A DNA stretch of 64,000 nucleotides, from contig DUNU01000003.1 of NCBI GenBank assembly GCA_012839185.1, positions 1 to 64,000 on the forward strand. The letters are read 5' to 3'. The DNA comes from Clostridiales bacterium. Lineage in GTDB: Bacteria > Bacillota > Clostridia > Oscillospirales > Acutalibacteraceae. The notes under the pieces were generated by a model that ran no database searches, had not been told where the DNA came from, and worked only from the letters and a program-made list of their open reading frames with translations. A program made the translations under genes and the position numbers. Positions 1 through 8,877 of the stretch are shown here, one piece after another (position 1 is the stretch's first letter; each line of letters opens with the position of its first letter).

Positions 1-637
1 GGAAGACAGCCTTAATAGCACCCATTAACTGCTCTTTCGGATCGTCCGGGAAGTCCTTACCAAGCATTTCTTTGTATTCAGCTTTGAACTGATTTGCAAG
101 GGTTTTAAGATCGTCGGCATTAAGGTCAACGTCAAGCTCAATGCCCTTTTCTTCCTTCATCTTGTCGATGAGTTCTTCAAAATACTTCTTGCCGACTTCC
201 ATAACAACGTCGGAGTACATCTGAATAAAGCGGCGATAGCAGTCCCAAGCCCAACGAGGGTTATTGGATTTTTCTGCTATTGCATTAACAACTTCTTCAT
301 TAAGACCAAGGTTAAGAATGGTATCCATCATACCGGGCATAGAAGCACGAGAACCGGAACGAACGGAAACAAGAAGGGGATTTTCAAGATCGCCGAATTT
401 CTTACCGACGACATCTTCCATCTTTTCGATGCCTTCCATGATCTGAGCCATGATTTCATCGTTGATTGTGCGACCGTCCTCATAATACTGAGTACATGCC
501 TCAGTCGAAATTGTGAAGCCTTGGGGGACGGGAAGACCGATGTTGGTCATTTCGGCAAGGTTTGCACCTTTACCACCGAGAGTTTCACGCATAGTTGCGT
601 TGCCTTCGGAGAAGAGGTATACATACTTTTGTGACAT
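1..637 (-). CDS. ppdK: Pyruvate, phosphate dikinase, N-terminal part (runs off the window)
   Basis: This is the first ~212 residues of pyruvate, phosphate dikinase, which interconverts pyruvate, ATP and phosphate with PEP, AMP and pyrophosphate and serves glycolysis/gluconeogenesis in many anaerobes. The reverse strand reads MSQKYVYLFSEGNATMRETL, then the family's GGKGANLAEM segment, 'GLPVPQGFTI', and the nucleotide-binding stretch 'VSVRSGSRASMPGMMDTILNLG'. The ATG at 637-635 follows a GGAGG Shine-Dalgarno, so the start is secure. The C-terminal part lies left of base 1. The gene is divergent from the alkaline phosphatase gene and has its own promoter at 717-689. Confidence 0.96.
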   Translation of the reverse strand, partial: MSQKYVYLFSEGNATMRETLGGKGANLAEMTNIGLPVPQGFTISTEACTQYYEDGRTINDEIMAQIMEGIEKMEDVVGKKFGDLENPLLVSVRSGSRASMPGMMDTILNLGLNEEVVNAIAEKSNNPRWAWDCYRRFIQMYSDVVMEVGKKYFEELIDKMKEEKGIELDVDLNADDLKTLANQFKAEYKEMLGKDFPDDPKEQLMGAIKAVF

Positions 638-688
638 TAGTTTTCCTCCAATATAATTTGAAATGTAGTTATTGCATAACCATTTTTT

Positions 689-717
689 ATTATAACATAT
701 TTATGGCGAATTTTCAA
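689..717 (-). promoter_or_regulatory. Promoter for ppdK
   Basis: On the minus strand, TTGAAA (717-712) and TATAAT (694-689) are separated by 17 bases, about 50 bases upstream of the ppdK ATG. Confidence 0.75.
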
Positions 718-774
718 GTAGGTTTAATAAAAATATTTTCATATATTTTTGTACAATTTTAACAATTAACATAC

Positions 775-803
775 TTGACAAAGAAGTCAAAAAGAGTTAT
801 AAT
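775..803 (+). promoter_or_regulatory. Promoter for the alkaline phosphatase gene
   Basis: TTGACA (775-780) and TATAAT (798-803) are separated by 17 bases, a consensus housekeeping-sigma promoter 36 bases before the ATG. No obvious Pho-box direct repeats were seen beside it. Confidence 0.8.
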
Positions 804-838
804 ACAAATACCAAAAGAAATAGTAAAGGAGAATTAAA

Positions 839-1975
839 ATGTCATTTGCAGTCAGATTTTTTGCATTTATTACCGCCATTTTCATGTTATTCACAAATGT
901 TATCTCGGGTTTTACAGCAAATAAAACTCCCGAAGATTTGACACAAGTTAAAAATGTCATCTTTATGATTGGTGACGGTATGGGATTTAATTCAATTGAA
1001 AAAACTCGATTAGAAAATGAAGTTGAAGAATTCGCAATGGATTCATTTGAACTTCGTGGTGAAAACAGAACGTGGTCATCAAACTCTCTTATCACCGACT
1101 CTGCTGCCGGCGGAACAGCACTCGCTTGCGGTGTTCGCACATCAAATGGCTGTATAGGAGTATATCCCTTTGACACTAAACCGACTTACAGTTATCCGAT
1201 GAGCTTGACAGATTTGGCTTATGATATGGGCAAGGCAACCGGTGTTATTACCACAGACAGCACTTCAGGTGCTACTCCCGCCGCTTTCTCAGCTCACACT
1301 GCTGCACGAGGAAATGAAGAGGATATTACCACTCAACAGATGAACAGCCCCTTTGATTTGATTTGGGGGAAAGGAACATCTTCATTTTCCGAAGAAGTTG
1401 TAACAGACAACGGCTTTATTCCTGTATATAACAAATGGGACATGGGTCTCCTTCTTCCCGGAACTCGCAGTTTTGCACAGTTTTCCGGTGATTGTTGGAG
1501 CCAAAATCCTCCCGAAGGAATGCCGACAATTGCCGAAATGACAGCCAAGGCGATTTCACTTCTTGCATTTGATACGGACGGTTTTTTCCTTATGGTTGAA
1601 GCCGCACATATCGACAAGCACAGTCACAGCAATGACGGAGAGAGCATGAAGGATTCCGTACTTGCATTTGATGATGCTGTTGAAGTTGCTCTTGATTTTG
1701 CAAGACTTGACGGCAATACTCTTGTTATTGTAACCGCAGACCATGAAACCGGCGGTATTGCTCTTATCAACGGTTCTTATCGCTATACAAACACCGGTCA
1801 TACCGCCACCAATGTTCCTCTTTTCGTCTATGGTTGCGACAATTTCATTGAAGACGGACAGGTTATCAACAATAAAGAAGTTGCAATTCGTACAGCTGCT
1901 TGTATGGGCAGTGAAGAGGCTTTCCCGATTCAAGTTGTTATTGATTATAGCCAAGAAGACGAGTCCGGCGGTTAA
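839..1975 (+). CDS. Secreted alkaline phosphatase (PhoA superfamily)
   Basis: The 378-residue product has an N-terminal signal peptide (residues ~1-25, hydrophobic core with FFAFITAIF). It then shows alkaline phosphatase motifs: 'IGDGMG' near residue 43 (metal-binding Asp), 'TDSAAGGTA' with nucleophile Ser at residue 88, 'EAAHIDKHSHSND', 'TADHETGG' and a late 'GHT' metal ligand. It should hydrolyse phosphomonoesters outside the membrane, with two Zn and one Mg. The length is somewhat short for the family, but every metal-site block is present. A good AAAGGAG lies before the ATG. The gene is followed by a terminator and then a ceramidase-like gene, so the pair may scavenge phosphate from extracellular lipids or esters; that link is inference. 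Confidence 0.93.
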   Translation: MSFAVRFFAFITAIFMLFTNVISGFTANKTPEDLTQVKNVIFMIGDGMGFNSIEKTRLENEVEEFAMDSFELRGENRTWSSNSLITDSAAGGTALACGVRTSNGCIGVYPFDTKPTYSYPMSLTDLAYDMGKATGVITTDSTSGATPAAFSAHTAARGNEEDITTQQMNSPFDLIWGKGTSSFSEEVVTDNGFIPVYNKWDMGLLLPGTRSFAQFSGDCWSQNPPEGMPTIAEMTAKAISLLAFDTDGFFLMVEAAHIDKHSHSNDGESMKDSVLAFDDAVEVALDFARLDGNTLVIVTADHETGGIALINGSYRYTNTGHTATNVPLFVYGCDNFIEDGQVINNKEVAIRTAACMGSEEAFPIQVVIDYSQEDESGG

Positions 1976-2010
1976 AAAACTTGTATCGCTATCTGATTTC
2001 GCTGAAAGTC

Positions 2011-2038
2011 AGCCGTCGTGAAATATCGACGGCTTTTA
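2011..2038 (+). terminator. Intrinsic terminator after the alkaline phosphatase gene
   Basis: Perfect 8-bp stem (AGCCGTCG / CGACGGCT) with an 8-base loop, followed by TTTT. It covers the GTG at 2018, which argues against that codon being the next gene's start. Confidence 0.75.
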
Positions 2039-2044
2039 GTAGTT

Positions 2045-3457
2045 ATGAAAATACTTACAAAAACACTTAATTCAATTATTAAACTCTCGTCTTTCGGAAA
2101 AGAAAATATCGACAAACCGAAAACAAAAATTTACGGCAGTAACGAAAAAATCGGTAACGGCTTTTTTGTCGGATTCGGTAAATGTGATATTATTCCGCCG
2201 AAAGATATAAATGAGCATAAATATTATATTGCAGGTTACGACGATAATAATCCTGCTACTGCGGTTTTAGATTATCAAACGGCAAGTGCATTGTGGATTG
2301 ACAACGGTATCACGAAAATGATATTAGTCAGTGTTGACGTTGTCGGAATACTCAATAAGGATGTATTAAATATAAGAAAACGCCTCAAGAGTTTTTGCAA
2401 TAAAACCGGTTGCCAAAGTATAAATATCTGTGCTACGCATAATCACGCGGGTATTGATACAATGGGAATTTGGGGGAAAATTCCGAAAACTGGACTTGAC
2501 CGAGAGTTTATGGAAACGCTTTACAATGCGATTATTAACGCTTGTGAATCAGCATATAAAAACCGAAAATCGAGTGATATTTATTACGGAAAAATCGAAG
2601 TTCCGGATATGCAAGAGGATATTCGGACACCTGTTGTTTATTCAAAAGATTTACATCGTTTTCGGATAGTGCCGAAAGATGGCAGCAGGGAAGTTTACCT
2701 TTTGAATTTTGCTTCACATTCCGAGAGTTTGGGCGGCAAAAATTCGCATATTTCTGCCGATTTTCCCTGTTATCTTCGACGTGAGATATTAAATAAAGCA
2801 GGTGCAGAAACGATATATTTCGTCGGAGCAATCGGCGGTATGATTTCGATGAAAGCTGACGGAAAAACTTTTGCAGACAAAGTTTATGATACAATGGCAA
2901 TCGGTCGAAAACTTGCGGATTATGCTCTTAATATTCAAAATGAAGTTAAATTAAAGGCAAGATTAAAAATTGTTCGTAAAGAAGTTTATTTCGATTGTGA
3001 AAACACAGTCCTTATGCTTGCAGGTATTTTAGATTTATTAAATGTCAAGCGATATAAGTCAAAATATTCATCACTCGGATATTTATTAAAATCGGAAATA
3101 TCTCTTATTGAAATTGATAATATAAAGTGCTTGCTATTGCCTTGTGAAATATTTCCCGAACTTGTATATGGCGGATATTTAGATAAAGAAAATTCTGCAA
3201 CAGGGAAGAATAGCACGGCAAATCCTAAGCCCTTAAAAGAAATTCTTAATGATGATCATTTGATAATTTTTGGGCTTGCAAATGATGAAGTAGGATATGT
3301 AATCCCGCCAAACGATTTTCTGCTTGATAAAAAAGCTCCCTATATCAATGACGGCAGGGACAAATTCAATCGAAAACATTACGAAGAAACAAACTCTTTA
3401 GGAAAAAACACGGCACACACTATCGCAAATGCAGTTGATGCAATAGCCAAAGAATGA
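2045..3457 (+). CDS. Neutral/alkaline ceramidase-like protein
   Basis: The protein (~470 residues from the ATG at 2045) resembles the N-terminal catalytic region of neutral/alkaline non-lysosomal ceramidases. It begins 'VGFGKCDIIPP', continues 'AGYDDNNPATAV' and 'MILVSVDVVGI', and has 'ICATHNHAGIDT', matching the ATHTHSGP-type zinc-binding block of the family, then 'HSESLGG' and 'ADFPCYLRREI'. These amidases release fatty acid from ceramide, but bacterial relatives are often uncharacterised and may act on other amides. No clear signal peptide is visible. An upstream GTG at 2018 is in frame but sits inside the preceding terminator stem, so 2045 is preferred; the Shine-Dalgarno there is weak, so the exact start is uncertain. 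Confidence 0.8.
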   Translation: MKILTKTLNSIIKLSSFGKENIDKPKTKIYGSNEKIGNGFFVGFGKCDIIPPKDINEHKYYIAGYDDNNPATAVLDYQTASALWIDNGITKMILVSVDVVGILNKDVLNIRKRLKSFCNKTGCQSINICATHNHAGIDTMGIWGKIPKTGLDREFMETLYNAIINACESAYKNRKSSDIYYGKIEVPDMQEDIRTPVVYSKDLHRFRIVPKDGSREVYLLNFASHSESLGGKNSHISADFPCYLRREILNKAGAETIYFVGAIGGMISMKADGKTFADKVYDTMAIGRKLADYALNIQNEVKLKARLKIVRKEVYFDCENTVLMLAGILDLLNVKRYKSKYSSLGYLLKSEISLIEIDNIKCLLLPCEIFPELVYGGYLDKENSATGKNSTANPKPLKEILNDDHLIIFGLANDEVGYVIPPNDFLLDKKAPYINDGRDKFNRKHYEETNSLGKNTAHTIANAVDAIAKE

Positions 3458-3459
3458 GA

Positions 3460-3488
3460 AAACCGAGAGCTTTAGGCTCTCGGTTTTA
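3460..3488. terminator. Bidirectional terminator between convergent genes
   Basis: Perfect 11-bp stem (AAACCGAGAGC / GCTCTCGGTTT) with a 5-base loop and T-rich flanks on both strands. It can serve the ceramidase-like gene (plus) and the acyltransferase operon (minus). Confidence 0.85.
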
Positions 3489-3489
3489 T

Positions 3490-4542
3490 TTATATCAGTT
3501 TCCGCACAAAAGGAATAAGTCGCAAAAGTCCGATAACAATAAAACCGGCAACTACACAGATAAATACGTATAGATAGCAAGCAGGAAGGTCGCCTATAAC
3601 GGGAGGTAGAATATCTAATAATGAAATAAAAACTCTACGCAACAATGAATCTGCAAGATAAATACCAAAAACATTGCTTCCTAAGAAAAGAATAAATTTT
3701 GACAATCTCTCTGAAGGAACTTTATTTTGACACAACGTTTTTACAAAGAAATACAATGCCAATGCGGGAAGGGTCATAAATTTCTTTGAGAAAATAAGAT
3801 TTTTATCTGTGTATCCGTTTTTTGAGAAGTAGAAATGAGAAATTAAAACACACAGCCCTGTAACCGCTATACCAAGAAACAGAAATTTTACCGCATTTTT
3901 GTTTGTATAATTTTTCTTCGGTATAACATACTCCAAATAATACCCCATAAGCATGTAAAAGATATTCCAAAATGTTGCAAACGGAATTTCCAAGTCAGGA
4001 TGAATATCTTTTTTAAGCCAGAACGCTGAACAAACACTCGCTACACTTGTAAGCAAAATGTTTATAACGATAAGATATTTGTAATGTTCATCTTTCAGCT
4101 TTTTCACGAGAATACGTAAAAACGGAAGCATTAAAAGTGCAGCAATATATGAGTAGAGATACCATAAGTTTTTTTGTATACCTTTTGTAAAAAAGAGTTT
4201 GAAAAAATCAGGAATCAGAGCAAAGGACAGATTGTCCATATTTTCAATAAGATAATATCCTACGGATACAATGAGAAGAACTAAGAAAATTCGTAACACT
4301 CTTTTTTTCAGTATTACTGACAAAGGTTCATCTTTTTTCAAAAGCAAAGCACCCGAAATCATGAAAAAAATCGGGACTGCAATTTTACCAAACATATAGG
4401 TGAACATTGAAAGCCAATATGATATGCTTGTCGGCTCTAAATTATAATATAACTGTGCTCCGTATTCTCCCGTATGTTGAAAAACCACGAAAAAGATTGC
4501 AATAATTCGCAAAACTTCAAAATGGACGGCTTTATTTTTCAT
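3490..4542 (-). CDS. Acyltransferase 3 family membrane protein
   Basis: The ~350-residue integral membrane protein has about ten hydrophobic helices. Its N-terminus, 'HFEVLRIIAIFFVVFQHTGEYG', carries the conserved His of helix 1 typical of acyltransferase-3 (OafA/YrhL/WecH-type) proteins, and 'IPIFFMISGALLL' is the second characteristic block. Such proteins transfer acetyl or other acyl groups to extracellular glycans, teichoic acids or peptidoglycan; the acceptor here cannot be told. The ATG at 4542 is preferred over a longer frame opening at 4590 because the family motif starts immediately after it. It overlaps the end of the upstream GDPD-like gene by 11 bases, so the two are probably translationally coupled. 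Confidence 0.88.
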   Translation of the reverse strand: MKNKAVHFEVLRIIAIFFVVFQHTGEYGAQLYYNLEPTSISYWLSMFTYMFGKIAVPIFFMISGALLLKKDEPLSVILKKRVLRIFLVLLIVSVGYYLIENMDNLSFALIPDFFKLFFTKGIQKNLWYLYSYIAALLMLPFLRILVKKLKDEHYKYLIVINILLTSVASVCSAFWLKKDIHPDLEIPFATFWNIFYMLMGYYLEYVIPKKNYTNKNAVKFLFLGIAVTGLCVLISHFYFSKNGYTDKNLIFSKKFMTLPALALYFFVKTLCQNKVPSERLSKFILFLGSNVFGIYLADSLLRRVFISLLDILPPVIGDLPACYLYVFICVVAGFIVIGLLRLIPFVRKLI

Positions 4543-5770
4543 TTGATTGTTTTTTCCTTCTTTTGAAAAAGAATATCTGAACAATAACAACTAATGCAAT
4601 ACAAATAACCGCAATAATAACTCTCGTTACGGTGATTTTAATTCCTGTAACACCGCGTTCAAAAACTTTGTAGTTATAATCAATGTCATCAATGGTTTGA
4701 TTGAGATTATAAATAAGTTCCTGAGCATCTCTCTCGGCAATAGCTGCATTGCTTATTATTTTTTCGGCAGCAAACATATATTCATTAAACGCTTTTTTAT
4801 AGTCTAAAAAAATGTAGGATTTGTATTCAGGAAGAGTATAGTTTTCCTGAATATCCTTGACTGTTCTGCGTAAATTTTCTCCTGCAATTTTTGAGTTATT
4901 CCGATATTCAACAAGTCCCTTCAAATCATCGGAAATAATAACAGAATAACCGCGAGAAACAAGGTCATTCCAATAACTTTCGGTATCATTGCGTCTGCCG
5001 CAAAGTTCAAATTCTGCGGTGCAGACAACAGCACGGGAATTATTAAATTTTGATGTAACATTTTTACGCCAGACTTCACCGTAAGAATTTGATGTGGCAA
5101 GCCATACTGAGGCGTTTTCCTTGTCATTTACGGCATTAACACAACCTCTTGCAGTAAAGACAATATTTGTTTTTCTGAATAGAATTGTGCGAGGTTCATA
5201 TTCAAGAGAAGCAAGTTTTTCATTGTATTTTTTTACATCTGTATTACAAACAAGAATAACATTATTTTGACATTTGTTTTGTTCGCATAATTCTAAAACA
5301 TCATCAAAACGATCAAAATCAAAATCAAGTATTAAGGTCGTTTTTCTGCCGAAATCTTTTAATACTTCGGTCAATGCAGTTAGTTTGTAAGGTGTTACTT
5401 CGGCATTGGGGCCGCCTTTGCCGTTTTTCGTTCTGTATGACAAAATTTGTTCTGCCGTCATATCTTTGATAAGTGTTTCATCGGTGCAGTTTGTTACACG
5501 AGAAAGGTTGTCATCGGCACATAAAAAAGCAACATTGTCAGAAGAAAATTTGACATTCAAATATACCGCATCAGCCTCATTTGCAATAGCCAAACGAACT
5601 GCATGCTTTGAGTTTTCTGGAACTTTCTTGTGGTAACCGCGATAAGACACAGCAATAATTCCATAGTCGCTTTCTCTGTCCCAAATATCCCCTTCGTCAA
5701 AGGCAAAACATGAAATGCTCAATGTGAGGAATAAAACAATTATACAAATTATTGAAAATAAACGTTTCAT
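4532..5770 (-). CDS. Glycerophosphodiester phosphodiesterase-like protein, catalytic residues replaced
   Basis: The ~412-residue protein has a signal peptide (residues 1-23), a GDPD-like TIM-barrel region (~35-290) and a C-terminal membrane helix (~390-405) followed by basic residues, so it is probably anchored outside the membrane. The family outline is visible ('YRGYHKKVPENSKHAVRLA', 'ADAVYLNV', 'LSRVT', 'LILDFDF'). The expected catalytic His of HRG is Tyr (SYRG), the metal-binding E-x-D is L-N-V, and the HD block is AD. Hydrolysis of glycerophosphodiesters is therefore unlikely; a binding or structural role is inferred. The ATG at 5770 overlaps the TGA of the upstream deacetylase gene by one base. 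GDPD membership is judged by eye. Confidence 0.72.
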   Translation of the reverse strand: MKRLFSIICIIVLFLTLSISCFAFDEGDIWDRESDYGIIAVSYRGYHKKVPENSKHAVRLAIANEADAVYLNVKFSSDNVAFLCADDNLSRVTNCTDETLIKDMTAEQILSYRTKNGKGGPNAEVTPYKLTALTEVLKDFGRKTTLILDFDFDRFDDVLELCEQNKCQNNVILVCNTDVKKYNEKLASLEYEPRTILFRKTNIVFTARGCVNAVNDKENASVWLATSNSYGEVWRKNVTSKFNNSRAVVCTAEFELCGRRNDTESYWNDLVSRGYSVIISDDLKGLVEYRNNSKIAGENLRRTVKDIQENYTLPEYKSYIFLDYKKAFNEYMFAAEKIISNAAIAERDAQELIYNLNQTIDDIDYNYKVFERGVTGIKITVTRVIIAVICIALVVIVQIFFFKRRKKQSNEK

Positions 5771-6663
5771 CAATATCCTCTCAACTCCTTTAAGTCTCGA
5801 TAGTTTATAAGTTTCAGACCGATACTTTCAAAATATTTTCTTGTTTCCGGGTCTTTAAAAAGTTCGTATTCCCAAACTCTTCTTTGCCAAGAACCTGTAA
5901 TTGCCTTAAGTTCATCGCATTCTTTAGCAGGATGAATATAGGTTTCCGTTACACCATCTTCAAAAGACGCATATAAGTCATAGATATACTTCTTGTAATT
6001 CTCAAAAGATTCTGACTGCGATCCATTCCATTCTCCCGGCATTAAGAAGTCGGGGGTTGCAATTTTTAACATTGTTGTCGCTTCGTTGATTTTATCAAAA
6101 ATAGCATCAATCATTTCTCTCGGTATATTTATATCAAGAGTTTCATTATTCATCTGTGCATCGGTGAATTTTGCAGGTATCCTGAAAGGCATACCGTATA
6201 AGGCACATATTCCTAAAGTGGCTTCAAGAATTTCAGTTCGACCTTTATAAATTCCATAAAGTGAACCCATGTGATTATCAAAATGAGAGGGATTAAGCCC
6301 AAGTGATTTAAGTTTCTCAATCTGAGCAATAATTTCTCCCTTAACTTCATCGAGATCACAGTTTTCTTCAAATTGGTCGCTTTCATGCCACATAAAGCCC
6401 TCTTCATCACGAAGCGAAGCGGTGTTATTTTGATTGACGGGAGCCCAGCGATATGTACCCCATTCGCTTGTAGTGGTTAAGTGTATTCCGATTGCATATT
6501 CGGGATGAGCAGCAGCAAATTTTACTGCATCATAACTCCATGCACAAGGTGCCATAATTGTTGAAGAAGTGATGCCTCCACACTCAAAAAGTTCTTCAAC
6601 AGCACGGTTTGCGGCATTGCACATACCAAAATCATCGGCGTTTATAATAACATATTTAGACAT
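5770..6663 (-). CDS. ChbG/YdjC family carbohydrate deacetylase
   Basis: The ~297-residue protein begins 'MSKYVIINADDFGMC', the hallmark metal-binding motif of YdjC/ChbG deacetylases. It also has 'GIHLTTTSEW' and 'SHFDNHMGS', which supply further metal and catalytic residues, and 'YIHPAKE' near the C-terminus. These cytosolic enzymes remove N-acetyl groups from small oligosaccharides such as diacetylchitobiose. The ATG at 6663 has GGAGAAACTT in front of it and begins exactly at the family N-terminus; a longer in-frame opening to 6732 would run into folE. It lies 22 bases after folE and overlaps the GDPD-like gene, suggesting one transcript. Confidence 0.88.
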   Translation of the reverse strand: MSKYVIINADDFGMCNAANRAVEELFECGGITSSTIMAPCAWSYDAVKFAAAHPEYAIGIHLTTTSEWGTYRWAPVNQNNTASLRDEEGFMWHESDQFEENCDLDEVKGEIIAQIEKLKSLGLNPSHFDNHMGSLYGIYKGRTEILEATLGICALYGMPFRIPAKFTDAQMNNETLDINIPREMIDAIFDKINEATTMLKIATPDFLMPGEWNGSQSESFENYKKYIYDLYASFEDGVTETYIHPAKECDELKAITGSWQRRVWEYELFKDPETRKYFESIGLKLINYRDLKELRGY

Positions 6664-6685
6664 AAGTTTCTCCTTATTTGCACAT

Positions 6686-7240
6686 TTATTTCGAGAACAA
6701 TGACATAACTTCTGCACGAGTTCTCTCATCACTTAAAATAATCCCACGTAGTGCTGAAGTTTGTGTTTTGGCACCGGCAGCACGGATTCCTCTCATGGTC
6801 ATACAAAGATGTTCCGCTTCAATCAAAACCGCCACTCCCTGCGGATGCAGTTCTTCTTCAAGGAAATTTGCAATATCTGCGGTAAGTTTCTCCTGAAGTT
6901 GCGGTCTTGATGCAAAGTGCTTCACGATACGAGCAAGTTTTGACAGTCCGATAATTTTTCCGTCTCTCGGGATATAGGCAATATGTGCCTTTCCGATGAA
7001 GGGAAGCAAATGATGTTCGCACATGGAATATAAAGGAATATCACGAACGGTTACCATCTCATGACTTTCGGTTGAGAACGTTTTAATCAGTTCTTTGGGA
7101 TTATCTTCAAGTCCGCTGAAAATTTCCTCATACATATTTGCAACACGTTCGGGAGTTTCAATCAAACCTTCACGCTCCGGATTTTCACCGATAGCAATAA
7201 GAATTTCACGGACAGCGTTTTCAATTCTTTTTTTATCCAT
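6686..7240 (-). CDS. folE: GTP cyclohydrolase I
   Basis: The 184-residue protein is a full-length GTP cyclohydrolase I, which converts GTP to 7,8-dihydroneopterin triphosphate at the head of folate synthesis. Visible motifs are '[12 protein letters not shown]', '[19 protein letters not shown]' (zinc-binding Cys and His), 'GLSKLARIV', 'RPQLQEKLT' and 'CMTMRGI' (second zinc Cys). It is the first gene of a minus-strand group with a deacetylase, a GDPD-like protein and an acyltransferase. No other folate gene is nearby. A promoter at 7413-7386 leaves a leader of about 140 bases. Confidence 0.97.
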   Translation of the reverse strand: MDKKRIENAVREILIAIGENPEREGLIETPERVANMYEEIFSGLEDNPKELIKTFSTESHEMVTVRDIPLYSMCEHHLLPFIGKAHIAYIPRDGKIIGLSKLARIVKHFASRPQLQEKLTADIANFLEEELHPQGVAVLIEAEHLCMTMRGIRAAGAKTQTSALRGIILSDERTRAEVMSLFSK

Positions 7241-7385
7241 ATTGAACCTTTCATGTTTTCCGCTATTACATACAACGGAAACAGGGAATTAAAGTTAAAA
7301 ATTTAGTTTTTATTTGGAATTGTTGGGAATAAAATCTTTTTAATCTTAGCAAATAAAAACTCACTAATGAGAAACATACATATTT

Positions 7386-7413
7386 ATTATACATATATTT
7401 TTTAAAAATTCAA
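7386..7413 (-). promoter_or_regulatory. Promoter for folE and the downstream minus-strand genes
   Basis: On the minus strand, TTGAAT (7413-7408) and TATAAT (7391-7386) have a 16-base spacer. Confidence 0.6.
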
Positions 7414-7475
7414 GCTGATTTTGACTTAAATTATTAAAAAATATATTATCAAATTGTAAATTTAACATATAAGGG

Positions 7476-7504
7476 TTGATTTTTCAAATTAAATGTGTTA
7501 TACT
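7476..7504 (+). promoter_or_regulatory. Promoter for the sortase cluster
   Basis: TTGATT (7476-7481) and TATACT (7499-7504) have a 17-base spacer, about 60 bases before the first sortase start. Confidence 0.65.
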
Positions 7505-7565
7505 ATCAGTTATGTATAATGGAAAATAGTGTTATTATTTTAATTTTCACGGATTGGTCAATCTA

Positions 7566-8843
7566 ATGAATAATAGAAATTTCTCGGATTCGATAAATAA
7601 TTCCGAATCAAAATTCAAACCAAATACCAATAATTCTTCTGAAGATAAAAAACAGTCAACAACCGAAAAACAATCACTTCGTGCTGTGGCTAAGCCGTCA
7701 GATTCCGATACGGTTACAAAACAACAAACAGAAAACCCTATCGAAAAAGCCCCCGAAGTCAAAGAAACGCCGGTTGTTTATGGCACCGAAGCACCTGTCA
7801 ATTCCATCAGAGAGACTGTTGACAGTCAAACTCAAAAACGTTTTGAACAAGAAAAGATTTTGTCAACAGCTGACAAGAGAATGAAAATTATATTCGGTTC
7901 TGTTGTTGGGATTACTCTTGCTGTAATAATCGCATTTGTTCTTTATTTATTATTATTTCGTCCCGGACTGACAGTGCCAGACCCATCAGATCCTACAATA
8001 ATCAATGAGGTTAGGATGTTCTCTGCCGAACATTATTTTGATGACTTGAAACCCAACGAAAGAGAAGATGTTGAATATCCTGCCGACATACAGGAAAAAA
8101 TGAAAAGAGCATATGCAACCGACAAAAACTTCGTTTCATACTTTTCTGTTCCCGGTACCTGTATGGATATGGCTGTATATCAAGCAAATGATAATGATTT
8201 TTATATCAAAAAGGACTTAGCCGGCAACTATTCCCGCTATGGTACAGTCTTTTTGGATTATCGCAATGATATTGAATTTGCTGACAGGAATACAATTATT
8301 TATGGTCACAATTTTGATAACAACAAGGATGACAAACAGGATGACATCATTTTTGGCGATTGTTTAAGTTATCTTGATGTTGAATATTATAAGCAACGTC
8401 CGCTAATTGAATATGATACATTAACCAGACATTACACTTTCAAGATAATTGCGTGTATGCTCACAAATGGCGACTCAACCGGCGATGTTGACAACGGTCA
8501 AAACTATCTGTTTAATTATATTGCCGTAAATATGAGCAATGAATGTTTTATGGAATATATTGACGAACTTCTTCAGAGGAGTTTCATCCATACCGGTGTT
8601 GATGTTATCGAAACCGACAAACTCTTAACTTTATCAACTTGTCAGTATGAATGGGATGTCGGCGGTGCTCTTCAAAATGCTCGTTGCGTGCTTGTTGCAC
8701 GGATGGTGCGTGAAGGTGAAAGTGTTGAAGTTGATACTTCAAAAGCGGTTCAAAATGAAAATCCTCGAATGCCTCATCTTTATTACAAGATCTTTGGTGG
8801 TGAAAATCCCTATTATTCAGCAGAAAAATGGTATCCTTATTGA
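7566..8843 (+). CDS. Class B sortase with long cytoplasmic N-terminal extension
   Basis: The ~425-residue protein starts with about 105 polar, Asn/Ser/Lys/Glu-rich residues, has a single membrane helix (~108-130, 'VVGITLAVIIAFVLYLLLF'), then an extracellular sortase domain. The catalytic His lies in 'IIYGHNF' (residue ~248) and the Cys in 'LTLSTCQYEW' (~359), the TLSTC form typical of class B; the catalytic Arg is in the following 'LVARMVR'. Sortases cleave sorting signals and attach proteins to peptidoglycan or polymerise pili. No LPxTG/NPxTG substrate is encoded beside it. The ATG at 7566 is preferred over an in-frame TTG at 7554. It heads a run of four or five plus-strand genes. Confidence 0.9.
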   Translation: MNNRNFSDSINNSESKFKPNTNNSSEDKKQSTTEKQSLRAVAKPSDSDTVTKQQTENPIEKAPEVKETPVVYGTEAPVNSIRETVDSQTQKRFEQEKILSTADKRMKIIFGSVVGITLAVIIAFVLYLLLFRPGLTVPDPSDPTIINEVRMFSAEHYFDDLKPNEREDVEYPADIQEKMKRAYATDKNFVSYFSVPGTCMDMAVYQANDNDFYIKKDLAGNYSRYGTVFLDYRNDIEFADRNTIIYGHNFDNNKDDKQDDIIFGDCLSYLDVEYYKQRPLIEYDTLTRHYTFKIIACMLTNGDSTGDVDNGQNYLFNYIAVNMSNECFMEYIDELLQRSFIHTGVDVIETDKLLTLSTCQYEWDVGGALQNARCVLVARMVREGESVEVDTSKAVQNENPRMPHLYYKIFGGENPYYSAEKWYPY

Positions 8844-8877
8844 TAGTATTTATTAAAACAAATATAAAGGCAAATTA

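Larger units (their letters stand above)
7241..7565. other. Divergent intergenic region between folE and the sortase cluster
   Basis: 325 bases hold two outward promoters (minus 7413-7386, plus 7476-7504). The folE leader contains a stem (about 7255-7262 with 7276-7282, TTTCCG/CGGAAA) just upstream of its Shine-Dalgarno. It also contains a short CTCA/TGAG hairpin (7360-7371) followed on the minus strand by a T run. Neither matches a riboswitch I recognise. Confidence 0.5.

Noticed and set aside
2018-2044. GTG at 2018 as start of the ceramidase-like gene
   Set aside because: It lies inside the perfect terminator stem at 2011-2034, and the family motif begins well after the ATG at 2045.
7241-7385. 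Possible THF or other riboswitch in the folE leader
   Set aside because: Only short hairpins are visible and I could not match the conserved core of a THF riboswitch; kept as plain leader.
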